Part shown: positions 13,654 to 19,649 of the stretch, in pieces | Layout: every line of letters starts with the position of its first letter | How positions within the stretch are numbered: position 1 is the stretch's first letter | Source: JBAYJY01 sp041664945 | Lineage (GTDB): Bacteria > UBP15 > UBA6099 | DNA: 21,905 nt | Reading direction: 5' to 3' | Assembly (NCBI GenBank): GCA_041664945.1 | Contig: JBAYJY010000069.1 | Location: 1 to 21,905, forward strand | The notes under the pieces: model-generated | The model's database searches: none | The model's input: the letters and a program-made list of their open reading frames with translations, nothing else | What the model was told of the DNA's origin: nothing | Made by a program: the position numbers and the translations under genes

Positions 13654-14636
13654 TGGACGAAGAAACGAACTCTCTCGAGACTGTCAGTTTCCACTGCCGC
13701 AGTCCGATTTTCATGTGTTCGACCTGCACGCACGCCGAGAACTGTCAGGACCTTCTTAACATACTTCGTATGTTTAAATACGAGGCGAAACCGCCTGAAT
13801 TCGACTACATGGCGCATTTCCCGTTCCTTAAGGAGCGCACATTCGAGATCGATCCGCGAAACAGCATGAACGATCTTTCCAGCGGCGAATGGCTGCAGTT
13901 CACTCGCACTGTTTTCTCCTCTAAGTTTCCGAAAGTCATAGGCCATGAGCTGCGCCGCGCGCATCCGGACTATAAAAGCCCGCATCTCTTCGGACAACTT
14001 ATATCATTCTTTACGCGGCGGGATGATCTTGTTTTCGATCCGTTCGCGGGAACCGGATCGTCGCTCATAGCCGCATCGTTGCTCGGCCGCAAGGCGATCG
14101 CGTTTGAAATCAACTCGAAGTGGGTTGATATCTATTATAGGATTTGCAAGAAACATGATATTCAACGACAGAAACTTGTAGAGGGCGACTGTCTGCATCT
14201 CATTTTCAGTCTACCGAAGGAAACGCTCGATTTCGTTGTTATAGACCCGCCGAATCCTTTCAATACTGCGGAATGGTCGCTCGCGGCCGAAGAGCCGAAA
14301 GCGCCTCTCGACGCGTTCCTGAAATTCATGTTGCGAATACTCAATCAGTGCTACGCCGCTTTGAAGGATCATAAGTATGTGGCGATCTTCACCCGCAACC
14401 TATACCACAACGGCCGCTATCTGTATCTAACTCCATATTTCGCGTCAATAGCCGCCGAAGCCGGTTTCGTTTTCAAGGGCGAAAAGATATGGGAAAACGT
14501 CGGCGAAAAACTTAGGCCTTACGGCTATCCGCATTCTTACGTTCCCAACATCGTCCACTACAATATTCTTTTTTTCCAGAAAAGCGAAACGGAAGAAAAA
14601 AACGAAGAGGCTCCGCTGAAACCGAAGAAACCATGA
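13653..14636 (+). CDS. DNA-methylase-like (N4/N6 amino) SAM-dependent methyltransferase
   Basis: A 327-residue protein with the core of amino-methyltransferases. Residues 98-122 (GHELRRAHPDYKSPHLFGQLI) look like motif X; D129-PFAGTGSS is motif I (SAM binding); FEIN near 151 is motif II; D198-P-P-N is the catalytic motif IV (DPPN variant of DPPY). Order X-I-IV with little room for a target-recognition domain makes a restriction-modification role unlikely; no endonuclease gene lies beside it. An RNA substrate is possible. The N-terminus has a cysteine cluster, Cys15, Cys22, Cys25, Cys31, that could bind zinc or an Fe-S cluster. The tail is charged (KSETEEKNEE) and disordered. The start codon shares its first base with the stop of the HD-GYP gene (TGATG), so translation is coupled. 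The target is unknown. Confidence 0.82.
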   Translation: MDEETNSLETVSFHCRSPIFMCSTCTHAENCQDLLNILRMFKYEAKPPEFDYMAHFPFLKERTFEIDPRNSMNDLSSGEWLQFTRTVFSSKFPKVIGHELRRAHPDYKSPHLFGQLISFFTRRDDLVFDPFAGTGSSLIAASLLGRKAIAFEINSKWVDIYYRICKKHDIQRQKLVEGDCLHLIFSLPKETLDFVVIDPPNPFNTAEWSLAAEEPKAPLDAFLKFMLRILNQCYAALKDHKYVAIFTRNLYHNGRYLYLTPYFASIAAEAGFVFKGEKIWENVGEKLRPYGYPHSYVPNIVHYNILFFQKSETEEKNEEAPLKPKKP

Positions 14637-14714
14637 ATTAAATGATTTTGAACGGAACACGCGAAACTCATGGGTTACGCATTATCCAACTATTGGTTAG
14701 CGCTAATTATCGTG

Positions 14715-14730
14715 AAAAGGCCTGAAGGCC
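14715..14730 (-). terminator. Short hairpin plus T run after the deacetylase gene
   Basis: Read on the minus strand: GGCC, loop TTCA, GGCC, then TTTTC, starting three bases after the deacetylase stop. The stem is only four base pairs with a stable-type tetraloop, so this is a weak but well-placed intrinsic terminator for the six-gene minus-strand run. Confidence 0.35.
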
Positions 14731-14733
14731 GGC

Positions 14734-15348
14734 TTACCAGTCCATAAGAAACCGGATGGGCATGAATCCTTCGGCATATTTAACTTTTCCCTGAAAACCG
14801 CGAAAGCCGGCGCAGGCGAGCGCGTTTTCGGTGATAGTAAGGTGCGGCACGCACATCTTGTCTATCTGCGATGCATGCAGACTCAGGAGTTTAAGTTTAT
14901 CATCCATGACTTCAGCGATATCGACGAAAAAAGAAGGCGTAAAATTAGCGGATGTGGGCACTTCGAAAGCGAGAGCCCATTTGGTGTAGCGTGTGGCTGA
15001 CATTGCGCAGAACGCGAGAGAGCGGTGGTCCTGATGCGTGTCCTGATCGTGATTAAAAAAAACAAGATCGGCGGCGGTGCGTTTAATCGCATTGTCGATA
15101 ATTCCGATTACCTCGTTGTCCACCGGAATCTTTGTGTCCTTCTGGTTCCCCCAGATAACTTCAGTCGCTCCGAGGAATGCGGAAACGGCCTCCTGTTCGC
15201 GCCGCCGCACTTCAGGATTGCCGCCGCATTCGCCGGATGTCATCACCAGTTGCGAGATGTTATGCCCCGCGCGGCTTAATTTCAAAAGAGTTCCGCCGCA
15301 TCCGAACTCAATGTCATCCGGGTGCGCGCCGATTGCGAGTACGTTCAT
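14734..15348 (-). CDS. PIG-L/LmbE family deacetylase
   Basis: A 204-residue zinc-dependent N-deacetylase of the PIG-L/LmbE family (which includes BshB and MshB). The N-terminus carries the family signature A-H9-P-D-D12-IEFGCGGT, with His9 and Asp12 as zinc ligands and Asp11 as likely catalytic base. The third ligand is in THQDH (His108). Length is slightly below the family norm. Family members remove acetyl from GlcNAc-containing molecules: sugar nucleotides, glycolipids or thiol precursors. Its ATG overlaps the stop of the WbqC-family gene by four bases, and that gene overlaps an aminotransferase, so it probably acts in surface-sugar biosynthesis rather than bacillithiol synthesis. No glycosyltransferase or BshA/BshC-like gene lies in the window. 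Substrate inferred only from context. Confidence 0.92.
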   Translation of the reverse strand: MNVLAIGAHPDDIEFGCGGTLLKLSRAGHNISQLVMTSGECGGNPEVRRREQEAVSAFLGATEVIWGNQKDTKIPVDNEVIGIIDNAIKRTAADLVFFNHDQDTHQDHRSLAFCAMSATRYTKWALAFEVPTSANFTPSFFVDIAEVMDDKLKLLSLHASQIDKMCVPHLTITENALACAGFRGFQGKVKYAEGFMPIRFLMDW

Positions 15349-16043
15349 GTAGTTTTCCTTCCTTCGCGTATGATTTCGAGGCTCCGGCCGCCGGCGTTGA
15401 AAAGCAGGTCTACGACTGAGAGATAAGGTTCGAATTCGCCGTATGTCTGCGGATATACCGGATGACGATATTCCTGAAAACGGAGTTCGATTCCGGCTTC
15501 AGCGAACAAATTCTCTTCAAGATAAGATTTCGCGCCCTGTCCGGAAAGATAGACATCCGCTTCGACAGCCTTGCAGATATTCACGTTCCTCTCAGTCTTT
15601 GCTCCCTCTACATTCAGCTCGCTTGCGATCCGCGCCGGAGTTGTTATACCGAGACGCTCGAAGAACCAATCGAGCATTTCTATATTCAACTCCGAGAGCG
15701 TTTCCCAACGGCGCGACATATAGAAACTCTCTATATCATTGTAATACATTTCGAAAAATTGCGCTTCCCGGTAGTTTGCCTTCAGCAGATTAAGATGCCT
15801 TTTGCGCCAGTTCTCGCTGTAGTCTATCATGACCTCATTGATATTCTGATCGCTCCGACCCTTTATCAACGCAGGAACTGTTACCCAGATTGATCCCTTA
15901 GTAGTTTTAATTTTGTTGCGGTTCTGGTATTCCTGTTTTTTATATTGGCAATTATCGAGAATGACGAAGACATCGCTGCGGTCAATCTTGTCGAAATAAC
16001 CGAGCCACGGATAAAAATGAGGCTGGTGAATGCTGGCGATCAT
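15345..16043 (-). CDS. WbqC-family protein
   Basis: A 232-residue soluble protein matching the WbqC-like family throughout. It opens MIASIHQPHFYPWLGYFDKI, continues with SDVFVILDNCQYKKQEYQNRNKI, and has the late signature YLSGQGAKSYL near residue 165. Members sit in O-antigen, capsule and other polysaccharide clusters, commonly beside DegT-type aminotransferases, and have been suggested to take part in acylating or aminoacylating amino sugars; the reaction is not settled to my knowledge. Here it overlaps the aminotransferase gene at its start and the deacetylase gene at its end, four bases each, so the three proteins are made together. Confidence 0.92.
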   Translation of the reverse strand: MIASIHQPHFYPWLGYFDKIDRSDVFVILDNCQYKKQEYQNRNKIKTTKGSIWVTVPALIKGRSDQNINEVMIDYSENWRKRHLNLLKANYREAQFFEMYYNDIESFYMSRRWETLSELNIEMLDWFFERLGITTPARIASELNVEGAKTERNVNICKAVEADVYLSGQGAKSYLEENLFAEAGIELRFQEYRHPVYPQTYGEFEPYLSVVDLLFNAGGRSLEIIREGRKTT

Positions 16044-17116
16044 CTTTCCGCCGCTCCTTGTCTATAAAAAATTCTGCGGCAGGCATCGGCGACGCGCTCG
16101 ATCTCGACATCCAACAGCGCCGGATAGATGGGAATGGAAAGCGTTTCCGCGAAAAGCTTTTCTGCGTTCGGAAGCGAACCGGCCGGAGCTCCGCATTTTA
16201 TATGCAGCGGGTAATCGACTCCTCCGCGCGCTATATCGATGGATTCCATCTCGAACAAGCCGGGATAGGGCGCGTAACCGTTCAATGGCCGTATCGGGAA
16301 CCTGAAGAAGATTGAGCGGTCGCGAATATTATGCGGAAGCGCAACCGGCAGACCGTCGAGCCGCGAGAAATAGAAATCTGCGATTTCCCGGCGCCGTTCG
16401 AGGAATTTGTCATAGCGGACGAGTTGCCTCAGGCCGAGAGCGGCCTGAATATCTGACATCGAGCAGCGACGTCGGCCTTCAGCGGGAGAATCCGTTCCAT
16501 TTTTAAGTTTCCGCATTGTAGACAACAGTTCGTCATCGTCACTGAGAGCCATGCCGCCTTCGCCTGTTGTGAGGGGCTTAGTGGCATAGAAGGACGTTAC
16601 GCTTATCGCTCCGAACGAACCGAGAGCGCGGCCTCCGATCCCGCCGCCGAAAGCCGGGCAGAAATCTTCGATAACAGGAACGCTGAGTTCGCATACCGGT
16701 TGAATGTCGGCTGATATTCCATAAGTATGCACAACGATGACAGCGCGTGTTTTTCCGGTAATGCGCGCGCTGACGGTGTCGGCATTTACGCACCAGTCGT
16801 CGCCGATATCGCAGAATACGGGAGCAGCTCCGGAATCAGTGACGGCGTCCATAACGGCGCGGCATACGAACGTCGGCATGATTACTTCGTGGCCGGGACC
16901 GGCTCCGAGCGCTTTCAGAGCATAATAAAGCGCCATCGTGCCTGTTGAAGCGGCGACGCCGCCGCGAACTCCTATGCGCTTCGCCACAGCGCTCTCGAAA
17001 TTTGAAACCGCTTCGCCTTCTCCTATCATCCCGGAAGCCAGCGTGGCGTCAACAGCGTCGCGGTCGCTTCGAGTTATCCAGGGTTTCGAGTGTGGTATGA
17101 TAATTTTCTTCTTCAT
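16040..17116 (-). CDS. DegT/DnrJ/EryC1/StrS sugar aminotransferase
   Basis: A PLP-dependent aminotransferase of about 360 residues, the family's usual length. Numbering from the GTG at 17125, Lys183 in FYATKPLTTGEGGM forms the PLP Schiff base, Asp154 in VIEDFCPAFGG contacts the pyridine nitrogen, and ASTGTMALYYAL (59-70) holds the phosphate-binding turn. The family converts keto-sugar nucleotides to amino sugars for surface glycans. The start is uncertain: the ATG at 17116 opens MKKKIIIPHSKPW, the usual N-terminus, while an in-frame GTG lies nine bases upstream. Neither has a good ribosome binding site. A 97-base gap with an AT-rich middle separates it from the methyltransferase gene upstream, so this trio may have its own promoter. 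The exact sugar product is unknown. Confidence 0.93.
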   Translation of the reverse strand: MKKKIIIPHSKPWITRSDRDAVDATLASGMIGEGEAVSNFESAVAKRIGVRGGVAASTGTMALYYALKALGAGPGHEVIMPTFVCRAVMDAVTDSGAAPVFCDIGDDWCVNADTVSARITGKTRAVIVVHTYGISADIQPVCELSVPVIEDFCPAFGGGIGGRALGSFGAISVTSFYATKPLTTGEGGMALSDDDELLSTMRKLKNGTDSPAEGRRRCSMSDIQAALGLRQLVRYDKFLERRREIADFYFSRLDGLPVALPHNIRDRSIFFRFPIRPLNGYAPYPGLFEMESIDIARGGVDYPLHIKCGAPAGSLPNAEKLFAETLSIPIYPALLDVEIERVADACRRIFYRQGAAER

Positions 17117-17213
17117 ATCGCTCACGGTCTCAAAATTTTAGCTTTGTTTTAACTGTTAGTTATATTTCACCAGAAAAAGCATGCCAAAACAAGAGGAATA
17201 ATACAGAAAGCGG

Positions 17214-18644
17214 TTAGATAAGATCGAAGCGAGCGACACATTCGATATGAGCGGTGTGTGGGAACATATCGACAGGGCGCGCTCGTGAGAGAGTGTAACC
17301 AGCCTCGATAAGCGCCGCTGCATCGCGCGCGAGAGTCGCAGGATTGCAGGAAACGTACGCGATGCGGCGCGGGCGTGATGTGATTAGCGCTGAGAGGGCG
17401 TTTTTGTGAAGTCCGATCCGGGGCGGGTCGAGCACAACAAGGTCGGGTTTATTGCGTGCGCTCTGAGCGGCGAAAGTTTTTTCCACTTCTCCGCCTACAA
17501 GCTCGACATTCTCAATGCCGTTGACGATGAGATTTTCGCGGCCGTCAGCTATAGCGTTCGGATTGCTCTCGATTCCTATGACGCGGCGCGCGCGGCGCGA
17601 GAGAAGCATGGCTATCGGAGCCATGCCGGTGTAGAGGTCGTAAACGAGTTCGTCGCCTTCGAGTCCGGCGTAATCGAGCAGAATTTCATATAAGAGCGCG
17701 CACTGCGTCGGGTTGGTCTGCATGAACGATGCCGCTGAAACTTTAAGTTTCATGTCGTGAACGGTGTCGATTAGATGGTTTTCGCCTGCGAGAAGGCGTT
17801 CGCTGCCTTCTATAGCGACGCTGTGCAAAGCTGAGCTGATATACCAGAGCAGGGACTTGATTTCGGGGAAAGCGGGCGAAAGGTCGGCAGTGAGTTCGGG
17901 CGCGTATTTCGCGAATTCGTCGCCGTGAGTTGAGATGCAAGCCATGATGTCGTCGCCGGAGGAGCGGATAACGAAATTGCGGAGAAGCCCCTCGTGTTTG
18001 CGAATTACGTGTGAAGTGAGCGATCGTTCCGCGCAGAAATCGCGTGCGGCATTTCGCAGTTCATTGCTGCGCTGCGTCTGGAGCAGGCAGCGTTCAAGGC
18101 CTACTATTCTATCGAATGAGCCGGATCTGTGAAGCCCAAGGATCAGGCGGCCGTCGGATTCAGTGGAAAAAGTATATTCCATTTTATTTCTGTATTCCCA
18201 CGGATGGTCCATGCCGAGGATCGGTTCGAGAGGCGGGTCCGAGATGCCGGCGATGCGCTGAAGGCAGTCGCGGACCTGCTGAGCTTTCCATTCGATTTGT
18301 TTAGAATAGCGGTAGTTCTGCCATTTACAGCCACCGCATAGGCCGCCGCAGGGGCCGCCGAAATGCGCGCATTCCGGCGTTATGCGGTCTGGCGATGGCG
18401 TCTCGATCGACTGCGCGCGCGCTTCAATGAAGCCTTTGCGTCTCTTTGTTACATATGCGGTCAGTTCGTCGCCCGGCACGCCGCCGAACACGAAAATGAC
18501 GAGGCCGGTTTCCGTGCGGGCGACTCCCGCGCCGCCGAACGCAAGACCGTCGACTCGCAGCTTAAGCTCTTCGCCCGGCTTAGGTCGCCTAACAACAGCG
18601 CTGGTTTCGTTTTCATTCATAGAGCTATTATCAATTGATTTCAT
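17214..18644 (-). CDS. RlmD/TrmA-family RNA (uracil-5-)methyltransferase
   Basis: A 476-residue protein of the RlmD/RumA group, which methylates uracil C5 in rRNA or tRNA using SAM. Residues about 24-80 are a TRAM RNA-binding domain (LRVDGLAFGGAGVAR). A [4Fe-4S] site follows: Cys92, Cys99 or Cys103, Cys106 and Cys186; the spacing (CAHFGGPCGGLCGGC) is longer than the usual Cx5Cx2C. The catalytic half has FMQTNPTQ (Gln309), DPPR (406-409), nucleophile Cys433 in YVSCNPATLARD and Glu468 in HIECV. One oddity: the SAM glycine loop reads YDLYTGMAPIA where the family has GxGT, so the second glycine is Ala. No Shine-Dalgarno is seen before the ATG, and a second in-frame ATG lies eight codons in. A housekeeping role is likely. 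Confidence 0.92.
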   Translation of the reverse strand: MKSIDNSSMNENETSAVVRRPKPGEELKLRVDGLAFGGAGVARTETGLVIFVFGGVPGDELTAYVTKRRKGFIEARAQSIETPSPDRITPECAHFGGPCGGLCGGCKWQNYRYSKQIEWKAQQVRDCLQRIAGISDPPLEPILGMDHPWEYRNKMEYTFSTESDGRLILGLHRSGSFDRIVGLERCLLQTQRSNELRNAARDFCAERSLTSHVIRKHEGLLRNFVIRSSGDDIMACISTHGDEFAKYAPELTADLSPAFPEIKSLLWYISSALHSVAIEGSERLLAGENHLIDTVHDMKLKVSAASFMQTNPTQCALLYEILLDYAGLEGDELVYDLYTGMAPIAMLLSRRARRVIGIESNPNAIADGRENLIVNGIENVELVGGEVEKTFAAQSARNKPDLVVLDPPRIGLHKNALSALITSRPRRIAYVSCNPATLARDAAALIEAGYTLSRARPVDMFPHTAHIECVARFDLI

Positions 18645-18766
18645 CGAAATTTAAAGGCAAACAGCATAGTTGTGACCGATCAATCGGAAAAAACATAATA
18701 TTATTGTGTGGAAAAGTCTTCATGAAAAAGAATAAAAACAACGAATGAGAATGCTATGCCCGGGTC

Positions 18767-19600
18767 TTATGAAATTCTTTTTTCCATCCAGTTCGCCGCG
18801 GTTTCGAGTATTTCAAGTTTCTGCGGCTCGTTGTAGATTTCATGGTACAGACCTTCGTAAAGGATGAATTCCTTATCGGACGAAGAGATTTTTTCAAAGA
18901 ATTCACGGGCCGAGGCGGGTGAGCAGGCGCGGTCGTCGCCGCCGTGCTGGAAAAGCGCCGGGATTTTGAACTCCGGAGCGCGCGCCAGAAGGTCGCCCAT
19001 CGCCCAGAAGAATTGTTTCGCGAATCCGACGCTGATGACTTTGTAAACCATCGGGTCGGCGATGTAATCCTCAACAACTTTCTTGTCGTGGCATAGAGTC
19101 TGCGGGTCAAGGTCAGTGTTCGGAAGAGTAAGCTTTGGGACGATGCCTGCGAGAAACATGCCTGCTTTGAATTTAATCGGATTGACCTTTGAGCCGAAGC
19201 TGATCGGGATGCCGGACAGGACGACGCCTTTCAATCCGTCGCCATGCTTCAACGCGTAGCGGGCGAGTATAAGCGAGCCGTTCGAGTGCGAGAGTCCTAA
19301 CAGAGGGATGCCGTTGAGCCGGGCGGCGACAAGTTCGCGGAATACATTCAGGTCTTCAACGAACTGGTCGTAGCGGTCAATGTGTATGCGTCTGCCGACG
19401 GATTTTCCATGTCCTCGGTTCTCCATGATGTGGAAAGAGAAGCCGCGGCTGGCGAAAAACTCTTCTATGTGAATATAACGTCCGAAGTGTTCCGCGAGCC
19501 CGTGAACAGCGATGATAGCCGCTTTCGGATTATCGGGAATGTTTTCGCGAAAATGGAACCGTTCGCCTGCCGGGTTTTCGAAATAGTCTTCTCGGATCAT
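18767..19600 (-). CDS. Alpha/beta hydrolase, monoacylglycerol-lipase-like (Hydrolase_4)
   Basis: A 277-residue cytosolic alpha/beta hydrolase of the lysophospholipase/monoacylglycerol lipase group. Family landmarks in order are the oxyanion segment VHGLAEHFGRY (32-42), ENRGHGKSVGRR (60-71), the nucleophile elbow around Ser106, the acid Asp223 in QHGGDDRACS, and His253 in GLYHEIYNE. The elbow reads S-H-S-N-G instead of G-H-S-x-G, so the first glycine is replaced by serine; the nucleophile itself is intact. It probably hydrolyses monoglycerides or lysophospholipids. It lies 49 bases after the TPR gene and 122 before the RNA methyltransferase gene, in the same direction; no functional link is evident. 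Confidence 0.9.
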   Translation of the reverse strand: MIREDYFENPAGERFHFRENIPDNPKAAIIAVHGLAEHFGRYIHIEEFFASRGFSFHIMENRGHGKSVGRRIHIDRYDQFVEDLNVFRELVAARLNGIPLLGLSHSNGSLILARYALKHGDGLKGVVLSGIPISFGSKVNPIKFKAGMFLAGIVPKLTLPNTDLDPQTLCHDKKVVEDYIADPMVYKVISVGFAKQFFWAMGDLLARAPEFKIPALFQHGGDDRACSPASAREFFEKISSSDKEFILYEGLYHEIYNEPQKLEILETAANWMEKRIS

Positions 19601-19649
19601 GGTATGACCGTCACTTTCAGGTTTAAGTAAGTTATGTAGTTGTTCGCAA

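Noticed and set aside
14697..14706. Palindrome TTAGCGCTAA in the gap between the convergent methyltransferase and deacetylase genes.
   Set aside because: It is a short palindrome with no loop for a terminator and no promoter it could control.
18664..18759. Inverted repeat GCATAG/CTATGC with an 84-base spacer.
   Set aside because: Six-base arms at that distance are within chance, and there is no transposase or recombinase nearby.
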